Shown piece after piece: positions 35,211 to 44,164 of a stretch of DNA of 64,000 nucleotides. The translations under genes were made by a program, and so were the position numbers. The notes under the pieces were generated by a model. The model had not been told where the DNA came from and searched no databases. It was given only the letters and a program-made list of their open reading frames with translations. This stretch comes from Bradyrhizobium sp. Y36 (lineage in GTDB: Bacteria; Pseudomonadota; Alphaproteobacteria; Rhizobiales; Xanthobacteraceae): positions 124,001-188,000 of the forward strand of contig NZ_NWTI01000014.1 of assembly GCF_002531575.1 (NCBI RefSeq), written 5' to 3'. The number at the start of each line of letters is the position of its first letter. The stretch's first letter is position 1.

Positions 35211-38200
35211 TTGAATTACGCTGGCCAATTTGACGGCGCGATTTCCTTGGACGGCCTGGGTTCCCGCTCGCCCGCCGACGCCCATGTCGATTCCTTTACG
35301 GCGAAAGCCCATGGTCACGTGCCTGAGGGCGCGTTCGTCGTTCCCGACCCCAACCTGATCTTCAACGGTGAATTCAAGCGCACCGGTCTCGATCTCGTGC
35401 TGTCCCATGAGGGGCACGAGTTCGTCGTTCACGATTATTTCCGGGGCGACAAGCGTGCGGCGCTCGCCTCGCCCGACGGCGCCCACCTCACCGGCGACAT
35501 CGTCAACGCGCTCACGGGCCATGTGCAGGTTGCGCAAGCCGCGCCCGGCGCCACGGCGGCCCAGGTCATCGGCCATGTCACCAAGCTGGTGGGCAGCGCG
35601 ACCGCCGTCCGCAACGGCGTCTCGGTCATCCTGAACAACGGCGACAATGTCGAGAAGGGCGACGTGGTCTCGACCGGCGCCGATTCGACCCTCGGCATCA
35701 CCTTCATCGACGGCACCGTGTTCGGCCTGTCCTCCAATGCGCGGATGGTCCTGAACGAGATGGTCTACGACCCCAACGGGTCGAGCAATTCCTCGCTGCT
35801 GAGCCTTGTCGCCGGCACCATCACCTTCGTCGCCGGCGAGACCGCCAAGCATGGCGACATGAAGATCGACACGCCGGTCGCCACCATGGGTATCCGCGGC
35901 ACCGCCGTGCTCACCCAGATCAATTTCGTGGTTCCCCCTGGCGGCGGCGATCCGCAGCCGCAGGCGAGCTTCCAGGTCCTGGTCGAGCCGAACGGCACGA
36001 CGGGCTCCTACATCCTGTTCGACAAGATCACGCTGCTGCCGATCGCGACGGTCAACCAGGCCGGCCAGATGATCCAGATCAGCGGCGGCAACGTCTCGAT
36101 CTCCAATGCGCTGATGTCGCCGGACATTCAGAAGCTGATCACCGACGTGTTCACGCTGAAGTTCACCGACAACAACACCAACACCAAGCTGACGACGAAC
36201 TTCACCGACACGCTCACGCCGATGAGCCAGGACCTGGTGTTCAAGTCGGGTTCGGGTCCCGTCGTGGTCGCGACCTTCGTCAACCTCAATCCGCAGGGAT
36301 CGGAGGGGACTGGCGCTTCCTCGCCGGGTGTCACGCGTATCCCCGGCCAGCCGATTGCGCAGAGCTTCGACGCCAGCGGCAATGTGAAGACGGCGTTCGC
36401 GGTGACGGAGCGAGCCGACACGACCGGCGACACGCATAGCGACACGATTTCCGGCCTGATCCGATTCGTCGATCAAAACCTCGGCGACCGGCCGACGGTG
36501 AGCATCAGCCTCGCTGACGCGCCGAACTATATCTACAAGGACGCCGGCCAGCACGACGTCACCGGTTCGCTCTCCGCGCTGCAGAAGCAGGATATCGCGG
36601 CGACGCTGATCCAGATCAGCGTCGTCCCCGACGCCGGCAACAACAATAACGGCTCGGCGGTCTGGACCTATACCATCCCGGACAACGTCTTCGATTTCCT
36701 CGCGGCCGGTGAAACGCTGACGCTGACCTACATGGTCCGGGTCGACACCAATTTCACGGTGAACCCCGAGTCCAGGCTCATCCCGATCACCATCACGGTC
36801 ACGGGGACCAACGACAAGCCCACGGTCGCGACGGCGGGCGGAACCGTCATCGAAAAGGTCGGCACCGGCAACGAGGCGCTCGACACCATCACCGGCACGG
36901 TCACCTTCACCGACGTCGACTTGACGGACCGGCCGATCGTGAGCGCGGCGCTCTCGTCCACCCATCCGTTCAAATATCTCGACGCGCAGGGCCACGACAT
37001 CAGCTCGACGCTGACGCCGCAGCAGCTCGCGGCGATCGCCGCCGTCGAGGTGCCGCTGACGGTGGTGCAGGGCGCAGGGAACGGCAACAACGGCTCGGCC
37101 ACCTGGACCTACAGCGTTCCCGACCATCTGTTCGATTTCCTCGCCGAAGGCGAGACGCTGACCCTCAATTACGTGGTGCAGGTCGACGACGGGCATGGTG
37201 GTGTCGTCAGCACGCCGATCACCGTGTCCATCAACGGCGCGGACGTCAACGTCGAAGGCACCAACGACCTGCCGACCATCGTCGCCGACGACACCAATCC
37301 GGCCGGTGCGGTGACCGAGGATTCGTCGGCAACGCTCGCAGCCAACGGCACCATCACCTTCAACGACCCTGATCTCACCGATACGCACACCGCGAGCTAC
37401 GTGCTCAAGTCGACGGTGTCGAGTGCGCACCTGCCCGGCTTCAACGCCGGCACGTCGCATATCGGCACGTTCGCACTTGATCCGGTGGTCGAAAATCCGG
37501 GCGCCAGCTCCCGCGGGTCAGTCGGCTGGACCTTTACGCTCGACGACAACAATCCGGTGCTGCAATCGCTGGCCGAAGGCCAGACCATCACGCAGGTCTA
37601 CACCGTCACCGTCGACGACCACCACGGTGGAACGGTCACCCAGGACGTCACGGTGGTCATCACCGGCAAGAACGACGCGCCGACCGTGACCAGCAGCGCT
37701 GCGGCGGCAACCGGCAAGGTGATCGAGGATGCCGGCCTGACCCTGTCGATCGACGGTACGCTGGCGATTCAAGACCTCGATCTGATCGACACCCATACCG
37801 CGAGCGCGGTGTTCAAATCGTCGTCCTCCAGCGCGCACTTGCCGGGCTTTGACGAGGGCGCCACGAATCTCGGTACGTTCACGATCGATCCGTCGGTGCT
37901 CGAATCCAATACGGACACCAACAACGGCGCGACGCTGATTTGGCACTTCACGCTCGACAACAGCAACGCGATGCTGCAGTCGCTGGCCGAAGGGCAGACC
38001 ATCACGCAGGTCTACACCGTCACCTTCACCGACAATCACAATGCGACGGTCACGCAGGACGTCACTGTCACGATCACTGGCGTCAACGACGCGCCGACGA
38101 TCACCAGCGATGCCGAGGCGGCGACAGGTCACGTCGTCGAGGACACGAGCCTGACGCTGTCGATCGACGGCACGCTGGCGATCCAGGATCTCGACCTGAT

Positions 38201-41200
38201 CGACACCCATACCGCGAGTGCGGTGTTCAAGTCGTCGTCCATCAGTTCGGCTCTGTCCGGATTCGATGCCGACAGCACGAATCTCGGCACGTTCACGATC
38301 GATCCGTCGGTGCTCGAATCCATCACCGACGCCGACAACGGTGCGTCGCTGGGCTGGCACTTCACGCTCGACGACAGCAACGCGATGCTGCAGTCGCTGG
38401 CCGAAGGGCAGACCATCACCCAGGTCTACACCGTCACGTTCGGCGATCATCATGGCGGCACCGTCAGCCAGGACGTCACCGTCACGATCACCGGCGTCAA
38501 CGACGCGCCGACGATCACGAGCGACGCCGACGCCGCAAAGGGCGCGGTGACCGAGGATGCGCACGCCACCCTCACGGCCGACGGCACGCTGACGATCCAG
38601 GATGTCGATCTGACCGACACCCACACCGCGGAATGGTCGTTCAAATCGTCGTCCGTCAGCTCCGACCTGCCGGGCTTCGGCGCCAGCTCGCATATCGGCA
38701 CGTTCTCGATCGATTCGTCGGTGACCGAATCCGGCACCGATGGCGACAATGGTGCGTCGCTGGGCTGGCACTTTACGCTCGACGACAGCAATCCCATGCT
38801 GCAGTCGCTGGCGGAAGGCCAGACCATTACCCAGGTCTACACCGTCACGTTCGACGACCAGCACGGCGGCAAGATCAGCCAGGACGTGACCGTCACGATC
38901 ACCGGCACCAACGATGCGCCGACCATCACCAGCGATGCCGACGCCGCAAGGGGCGCGGTGACGGAGGATGCGCACGCCACCCTCACGGCCGACGGCACGC
39001 TGACGATCCAGGATGTCGACCTGACCGACACCCACACCGCGGAGTGGTCGTTCAAATCGTCGTCCCTCAGCTCGGACCTGCCGGGCTTCGGCGCCAGCTC
39101 GCATATCGGCACGTTCTCGATCGATTCGTCGGTGACCGAATCCGGCACCGATGGCGACAACGGCGCGTCGCTGGGCTGGCACTTCACGCTCGACAACAAT
39201 GATCCCGTGCTGCAGTCGCTGGCGGAAGGCCAGACCATCACCCAGGTCTACACCGTCACGTTCGACGACCAGCACGGCGGCAAGATCAGCCAGGACGTGA
39301 CCGTCACCATCACCGGCACCAACGATGCGCCGGCGGTGTCCTATGTGACGTCGGACTACATGAATTTCGACGGCCATACCATCGCGGTCGGCGACGTGCC
39401 GACGGTCGCGTCCAACGACGTGACGCTGGACGGCTGGGTGAACTGGAACGGGAGCTCCGATCCCGGCCACGGCCAGATCCTGTTCTACAACGGCAACACC
39501 TCGACCACCGGCTTCGGCCTGCTCGGGACGGTCAACGCCGACGGCACGATGGAGCTGCAGATCCTCGCAGGCGGCGTTGAGATCGCCGATACCGGCGTGG
39601 CGCTCGCGGCCTCGCAGTGGCACAACATCGCGCTGACCCGCGACGCCGGCACCTTCACGCTCTATCTCGACGGCAATCTCGAATATTCGCAGGCCTGGTC
39701 GGTTAACGCGATCGACGGCAGTGCGTCGAATCCGTCGCACTCCTACATGATGATCGGTGCTGCGAGCGAGCCGGACGCGGCTGGCTTTGGCGCGGAAGGC
39801 TTCTACGGCTCGATCGCCGATGTCAGCGTCTGGACCACCGTGCTGACGCAGGCGCAGATCCAGTCGATCGACTTCACTGCGCTCACCGGCAGCGAGGCCA
39901 ATCTGGCCGGGTATTACCAGCTCGCCGACGGCAGCGGCAACACGGCCGCCAATACGGCCGGTCCCGCCAATCCCGCCAAGGGCCTTGCAATCGAGGGCGA
40001 TGCGGACTGGGCCAGCAGCACGTCCGGTCCGGGCGGCGCCCGTGCCGATCTCGTGGAAACCAATGCCGGCCAGCTTGCACACGGCACGCTGGCGATCTCC
40101 GATGTCGATGCGACCGATCACGTCACCGTGTCGGTCAGCGAGTTGAATGTGGCTCTTGACGGCGCGGCGCAAACCGGCAGCGTCGGCGGGCTGTCGCATG
40201 AAACCCTGTTGAACTATCTCTCGGTCCCGTCCGGCGACATCCTCGACGGCACGGCCACGCACGCGCAGTTCGCGTGGCAGTTCAATTCGGGCGGCCAGGC
40301 CTTCGATTTCCTCGCGGCCGGCCAAACGCTGTCTCTGCAATACACCATCGTTCCGGCGGACGGGGTCCGCGCCGGCACGGGCGCGATCGTTACCGTCAAC
40401 ATCGTCGGCAGCAACGATGCGCCGACGCTCGCCGATCTCCACATCGGTCCGCTCGCGGATACGGCCGCTGCCGATACCTTCTCCGACCTGACCGGCACGC
40501 TGGCGGGCCACGATGCCGATGCCGGCGAGACGGCGACGCTGACCTATGCCGTGCTCAACGCGGATCATCACGCGGCGACGACGGTTACGGGCCTGTACGG
40601 GACGCTGACCGTCAACCCCGACGGCAGCTACAGCTACGCCGCCAATGCGGAGGCCATCAACGCGCTGCCGCAAGGCTCCTACGCGGATGCGTTTACGGTT
40701 CAGACCACGGACGTGCACGGTGCGACCGGCACGGCGACGCTCACGGTAGATGTGACCGGCGTGGACGACGCCAACGGCCCGGTCATCGACACAACGCGCT
40801 TCTATGTTTGGCACGACAACGAGTCGAACACCGACCTCATCAGCGGTCTTGCGGTGGTCGATACTGATTCCGGCGCCGCGACGGATGACTTCAAGATCAC
40901 GGCCCTGACCGCACATGATCCGGACAGCACTGTCTCTCCGGCGACGACGAGCGGCAGCCTCGACGACATCAATCTGGCCCTCGCGGATGGCATCACCTAC
41001 GATCCGGGCGAGACGCCGCCGAATACTGAACAGATCACGTTTACGGCTTTGGACAACACCACGGGCCTGTCCGATACCGTCAACTTCATCTTCAACGAGG
41101 CCGGTGACACGGGCCAGGGTGTCCTTCTGGAAGGCGCCGGCGGCAAGGACGTCATCTTTGCGACCGATACCAACGACACGCTGACCGGCGGCGGCGCCAA

Positions 41201-41504
41201 GGACCAGTTCGTGTTCGCGCCGGGCTTGATGTACGACGGCAACGGGCAGCCCGTCACCGAGCTCTCGCATACCATCACCGATTTCACGACGGGTCTGGAC
41301 AAGATCGACCTCCGCCAGTTCTCGGACGTCAGCTCGATCGGCAACCTCTCGGTCGTCCAACAGTCCGGCGATACGTTGGTGACCTGGGATCAGCACGTAA
41401 CTCAGCTCGAGGGGGCGTCGTTCGTCGAGCACGAGTCTCTGTTGCTGAAGAACGTCATTGCCACCAATCTCAAAGCCGGTGATTTCATCTTCCACATCAC
41501 CTGA
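35211..41504 (+). CDS. Giant RTX/VCBS-repeat adhesin with FecR-like N-terminal module
   Basis: A 2097-residue protein without a Sec signal, read from a TTG at 35211 because no ATG or GTG opens this frame earlier (an in-frame stop lies at 35190). Order of parts: N-terminal segment with GLDLVLSHEGHEFVVHDYF (about 56-75); FecR-like domain (about 119-240: GHVTKLVGSATAVRNG, DSTLGITFIDGTVFGLSSNA, DTPVATMGIRGTAVL); two cadherin/VCBS-like repeats (about 395-690); five tandem 136-138-residue repeats (699-1380); a LamG-like domain (about 1382-1604: ASQWHNIALTRDAGTFTLYL); two more VCBS-like repeats (about 1620-1857); and an RTX/type I secretion C-terminus (ATDTNDTLTGGGAKDQFVFA, HTITDFTTGLDKIDLRQFSD). 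It is a likely surface adhesin secreted by a type I system, in the manner of LapA-like proteins. Confidence 0.85.
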   Translation: MNYAGQFDGAISLDGLGSRSPADAHVDSFTAKAHGHVPEGAFVVPDPNLIFNGEFKRTGLDLVLSHEGHEFVVHDYFRGDKRAALASPDGAHLTGDIVNALTGHVQVAQAAPGATAAQVIGHVTKLVGSATAVRNGVSVILNNGDNVEKGDVVSTGADSTLGITFIDGTVFGLSSNARMVLNEMVYDPNGSSNSSLLSLVAGTITFVAGETAKHGDMKIDTPVATMGIRGTAVLTQINFVVPPGGGDPQPQASFQVLVEPNGTTGSYILFDKITLLPIATVNQAGQMIQISGGNVSISNALMSPDIQKLITDVFTLKFTDNNTNTKLTTNFTDTLTPMSQDLVFKSGSGPVVVATFVNLNPQGSEGTGASSPGVTRIPGQPIAQSFDASGNVKTAFAVTERADTTGDTHSDTISGLIRFVDQNLGDRPTVSISLADAPNYIYKDAGQHDVTGSLSALQKQDIAATLIQISVVPDAGNNNNGSAVWTYTIPDNVFDFLAAGETLTLTYMVRVDTNFTVNPESRLIPITITVTGTNDKPTVATAGGTVIEKVGTGNEALDTITGTVTFTDVDLTDRPIVSAALSSTHPFKYLDAQGHDISSTLTPQQLAAIAAVEVPLTVVQGAGNGNNGSATWTYSVPDHLFDFLAEGETLTLNYVVQVDDGHGGVVSTPITVSINGADVNVEGTNDLPTIVADDTNPAGAVTEDSSATLAANGTITFNDPDLTDTHTASYVLKSTVSSAHLPGFNAGTSHIGTFALDPVVENPGASSRGSVGWTFTLDDNNPVLQSLAEGQTITQVYTVTVDDHHGGTVTQDVTVVITGKNDAPTVTSSAAAATGKVIEDAGLTLSIDGTLAIQDLDLIDTHTASAVFKSSSSSAHLPGFDEGATNLGTFTIDPSVLESNTDTNNGATLIWHFTLDNSNAMLQSLAEGQTITQVYTVTFTDNHNATVTQDVTVTITGVNDAPTITSDAEAATGHVVEDTSLTLSIDGTLAIQDLDLIDTHTASAVFKSSSISSALSGFDADSTNLGTFTIDPSVLESITDADNGASLGWHFTLDDSNAMLQSLAEGQTITQVYTVTFGDHHGGTVSQDVTVTITGVNDAPTITSDADAAKGAVTEDAHATLTADGTLTIQDVDLTDTHTAEWSFKSSSVSSDLPGFGASSHIGTFSIDSSVTESGTDGDNGASLGWHFTLDDSNPMLQSLAEGQTITQVYTVTFDDQHGGKISQDVTVTITGTNDAPTITSDADAARGAVTEDAHATLTADGTLTIQDVDLTDTHTAEWSFKSSSLSSDLPGFGASSHIGTFSIDSSVTESGTDGDNGASLGWHFTLDNNDPVLQSLAEGQTITQVYTVTFDDQHGGKISQDVTVTITGTNDAPAVSYVTSDYMNFDGHTIAVGDVPTVASNDVTLDGWVNWNGSSDPGHGQILFYNGNTSTTGFGLLGTVNADGTMELQILAGGVEIADTGVALAASQWHNIALTRDAGTFTLYLDGNLEYSQAWSVNAIDGSASNPSHSYMMIGAASEPDAAGFGAEGFYGSIADVSVWTTVLTQAQIQSIDFTALTGSEANLAGYYQLADGSGNTAANTAGPANPAKGLAIEGDADWASSTSGPGGARADLVETNAGQLAHGTLAISDVDATDHVTVSVSELNVALDGAAQTGSVGGLSHETLLNYLSVPSGDILDGTATHAQFAWQFNSGGQAFDFLAAGQTLSLQYTIVPADGVRAGTGAIVTVNIVGSNDAPTLADLHIGPLADTAAADTFSDLTGTLAGHDADAGETATLTYAVLNADHHAATTVTGLYGTLTVNPDGSYSYAANAEAINALPQGSYADAFTVQTTDVHGATGTATLTVDVTGVDDANGPVIDTTRFYVWHDNESNTDLISGLAVVDTDSGAATDDFKITALTAHDPDSTVSPATTSGSLDDINLALADGITYDPGETPPNTEQITFTALDNTTGLSDTVNFIFNEAGDTGQGVLLEGAGGKDVIFATDTNDTLTGGGAKDQFVFAPGLMYDGNGQPVTELSHTITDFTTGLDKIDLRQFSDVSSIGNLSVVQQSGDTLVTWDQHVTQLEGASFVEHESLLLKNVIATNLKAGDFIFHIT
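37305..39335 (+). repeat. Five tandem coding repeats of about 411 bases in the adhesin
   Basis: Units begin at 37305, 37713, 38127, 38541 and 38952, spaced 408, 414, 414 and 411 bases. Each starts with G-x-V-x-ED and ends with VTITG-x-NDAP. All share LQSLAEGQTITQVYTVT. The fourth and fifth units differ at only about fifteen bases over ~390, so they duplicated recently; the second and third are also close. Such arrays often change copy number between strains. Confidence 0.85.
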
Positions 41505-41634
41505 GCGCCGCTCGCCGGCTCGTGACCGCGGCAAAAAATTCCATAAGCCTCAGCTGCTCGGGCATAGAAAATCGCGCGCCGACGCTCCATGATCGGTGTG
41601 CCCGGCCCGGTCCGGGGCAGGAAGTCCGATCGAA

Positions 41635-43863
41635 ATGAAGCGTCTCAAGATCCTGCGGCGGTGGTTTGCGCAAAAGTTCGGCTTCGCGCGGCTGATGTGC
41701 CTTGCGCTGCTGGTGGTGTTCGCCGCCGTGCGCTTGTGGGATCCGCTGCCGATCCAGGAATTGCGGCTGCGTACCTTCGACATGTTCCAGCTGATCGACC
41801 CGCGCGACAAGAAGGGCGTGCGGCCGGTCGTCATCGTCGACATCGACGACAAGAGCCTCGCCAAGCTCGGCCAGTGGCCGTGGCCGCGCACGCGGATCGC
41901 GGATTTGATCCAGAACCTCACCAGCAGCGGCGCGGTTGCGATCGGTTTCGACGTGGTCTTTTCTGAAGCCGACCGGCTCAACCCGGATCAGGTCGCGAGC
42001 CAGATGCGATATCTGGACGATGCCACCCGCGCCAAGCTGCGCGAACTGCCGAGCAACGACCAGGTCCTCTCCGACGCGATCAAGCGCTCGCGCGTCGTGC
42101 TGGGCGAGACCGGCCAGCGGGCGATCTCGTCCGAGATCGACAAATCGCTGCCCTTCACCGGCGTCGCCACCGTCGGGGAGGAGAGCGCCGAGCGCTTCCT
42201 GTTCGAATTCCCCGGCCTGCTGCGCAACGTCCCGGTCATCGAGAAGGTCGCGGCCGGCCGCGGACTGTTCACGATCAGGCCCGAGCGCGACGGCCTGATC
42301 CGCCGCGTGCCGATGATCATGCGCGCCCAGGGCAACATCATGCCCTCGCTCAGCCTCGAGATCCTGCGCGTCGTCACGGGCACGCCGACGCTGCTGGTGC
42401 GGACCGACAAGACCGGCGTGCGCGCCGTGCGGCTCAAGGGCGTGGAGATTCCGACCGACAAGAACGGGCAGCTCTGGGTGCATTATGCCCGCCAGGATCC
42501 TTCGATCTACGTCTCCGCCGCCGACGTGCTCGACAACACCGTGCCGCCGGCCAGGATCGCCGGCAAGCTCGTGCTGGTCGGCACCTCTGCGGTCGGCCTG
42601 AACGACATCAAGACCACGCCAGTCTCCCGGGCCATGCCGGGGGTCGAGATCCATGCCCAGGTGCTGGAGAGCGTGCTGAGCGGTGCGGTGATCTCGCAGC
42701 CGAATTACGGCCTTGGCGTCGAGCTGCTCGCCGCGCTGATCATCGGCCTGCTCGTCATCATCTTCACGCCGAACCTCGGCCCCGTGCGCCTCGTGTTGGC
42801 GGGCGCGACCTTCGCCGCCATCCTGATCGGCGTGTCCTGGTTCTTCTACGCGCGGTACCGGTTCCTGATCGACTTCACCTATCCGCTGCTGTCGACCACC
42901 GCAATCTATCTGACGCTGATCTTCGCGAGCTTCGTGCGCGAGCAGCGCCAGCGCAAGGAGATCCGCGGCATGTTCGCGCAATATCTGTCGCCGGAGCTGG
43001 TCGAGCAGCTCACGCCGGAGAAGCTCAAGCTCGGCGGCGAGGAGCGCGAGATGACGATCATGTTCTCCGACGTGCGCGGCTTCACCTCGATCTCGGAGAG
43101 TTACAAGCACGATCCGCAAGGGTTGATCACGCTGATGAATCGTTTCCTGACGCCGCTCACCAACGTGATCCGGGCGCGCAAGGGGACGATCGACAAATAC
43201 ATGGGCGACGCCATCATGGCGTTCTGGAATGCGCCGCTCGACGATACCGAGCATGAGATCAATGCCTGCGAGGCGGCGGTCGGCATGCTCGAGAAGATCG
43301 ACGAGGTCAACAAGGAGCGGGAGCAGGAGGCTGCCGACGGCGGTCACGTCTACATCCCGCTCAATGTCGGCATCGGCCTCAACACCGGCATCGGTGTTGT
43401 CGGCAACATGGGGTCCGACCAGAAGTTCAACTATTCGGTGCTCGGCGACAGCGTGAACCTCGCCTCGCGGCTGGAAGGGCAGACCAAGGAATACGGCTTT
43501 CCGATCATCGTGGGCTCCAGGACCGCGCTCGCCGCCAAGGACAAGTTCGCGATCCTCGAGCTCGACTTCATCATGGTGAAGGGCAAGAGCGAGCCGGAGG
43601 TGATCTACGCCATCGCCGGCCGCGAGGACGTGATGCATTCCGGCGCCTTCCAGCGCCTGCGCAACATCACCATCGAGATGCTCGGCTGCTACCGCGGCCG
43701 CGACTGGCAGGGTGCGCTGGATGCGATCGAACGCGGCCGCAAAAGCGAGGACGCGGACACGCTGGAGAAGCTGTTCAGGCTCTACGAGGCGCGCATCAAG
43801 GATTTCCAGCTCAATCCGCCGGCCGAGGGGTGGAACGGGGCGTATGCGCTGCTGACGAAGTAG
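41635..43863 (+). CDS. CHASE2-domain class III adenylate cyclase
   Basis: A 742-residue inner-membrane protein. One N-terminal helix (FARLMCLALLVVFAAVRLW) precedes a periplasmic CHASE2 sensor domain (about 35-350: VVIVDIDDKSLAKLGQWPWP, GFDVVFSE, GKLVLVGTSAVGLNDIKTTP). Three helices follow (about 358-445), then a linker (EIRGMFAQYLSPELVEQL) and the cyclase domain (about 470-660). Metal-binding aspartates in FSDVRGF and GDAIMAFW, the base-selecting lysine in GTIDKYMGD and the LGDSVNLASRLEG motif are present, consistent with an active ATP cyclase. It follows the adhesin gene by 130 bases on the same strand and probably senses an envelope signal. The ligand is unknown. Confidence 0.85.
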   Translation: MKRLKILRRWFAQKFGFARLMCLALLVVFAAVRLWDPLPIQELRLRTFDMFQLIDPRDKKGVRPVVIVDIDDKSLAKLGQWPWPRTRIADLIQNLTSSGAVAIGFDVVFSEADRLNPDQVASQMRYLDDATRAKLRELPSNDQVLSDAIKRSRVVLGETGQRAISSEIDKSLPFTGVATVGEESAERFLFEFPGLLRNVPVIEKVAAGRGLFTIRPERDGLIRRVPMIMRAQGNIMPSLSLEILRVVTGTPTLLVRTDKTGVRAVRLKGVEIPTDKNGQLWVHYARQDPSIYVSAADVLDNTVPPARIAGKLVLVGTSAVGLNDIKTTPVSRAMPGVEIHAQVLESVLSGAVISQPNYGLGVELLAALIIGLLVIIFTPNLGPVRLVLAGATFAAILIGVSWFFYARYRFLIDFTYPLLSTTAIYLTLIFASFVREQRQRKEIRGMFAQYLSPELVEQLTPEKLKLGGEEREMTIMFSDVRGFTSISESYKHDPQGLITLMNRFLTPLTNVIRARKGTIDKYMGDAIMAFWNAPLDDTEHEINACEAAVGMLEKIDEVNKEREQEAADGGHVYIPLNVGIGLNTGIGVVGNMGSDQKFNYSVLGDSVNLASRLEGQTKEYGFPIIVGSRTALAAKDKFAILELDFIMVKGKSEPEVIYAIAGREDVMHSGAFQRLRNITIEMLGCYRGRDWQGALDAIERGRKSEDADTLEKLFRLYEARIKDFQLNPPAEGWNGAYALLTK

Positions 43864-43901
43864 GGGACGGCGAGAGGCTTCGCTGGAGCCACACCAAAGG
43901 T

Positions 43902-44032
43902 GTCGTCCCCGCGAAGGCGGGGACCCATACGCCGCAGCAGTAATCGTTGCGCGAGATGGTCATTGCCTGTCCTCGCCAAACTGCTGCGGCGTATGGGTCC
44001 CGGGCTCGCGCTTCGCGCGCCCCGGGACGACA
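43902..44032. repeat. Dispersed palindromic repeat, family A relative
   Basis: GTCGTCCCCGCGAAGGCGGG with inner arm CCCATACGCCGCAGCAG pairs with CTGCTGCGGCGTATGGG and ends CGCGCCCCGGGACGAC. It lies 38 bases after the cyclase stop. It belongs to the same class as the elements at 7107 and 62718, with a different core. Confidence 0.7.
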
Positions 44033-44085
44033 GCTGAGTTTGATGCGGCGGTTCGGCTCAAAGGCCAGCTTGAGCCTCAACCCCC

Positions 44086-44147
44086 GTAGGGTCGGCAAAG
44101 GCGCGCAGCCGAGGTGGTGGGCATGCTTCGCTTTGCCACCCTACGGC
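44086..44147. repeat. Dispersed repeat, family E, copy 1
   Basis: GTAGGGTCGGCAAAGGCGCG is mirrored by GCTTCGCTTTGCCACCCTAC, flanking GGTGGTGGGCATGC. A relative lies at 57346-57430. Together with the preceding family A relative it fills the 300-base gap between the cyclase and binding-protein genes, which holds no gene. Confidence 0.65.
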
Positions 44148-44164
44148 ACTTCTGCCGCCGCCCC

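Noticed and set aside
37305..39362. Regular repeats that could suggest a CRISPR array
   Set aside because: The units are about 411 bases, in frame and code for VCBS-like protein repeats; there are no short repeats with unique spacers.
35178..41534. Two very long minus-strand reading frames (760 and 1338 codons) opposite the adhesin gene
   Set aside because: They mirror the adhesin's biased codons, have low-complexity Arg/Gly/Val-rich translations and no recognisable domains. The plus strand has clear VCBS, LamG and RTX domains.
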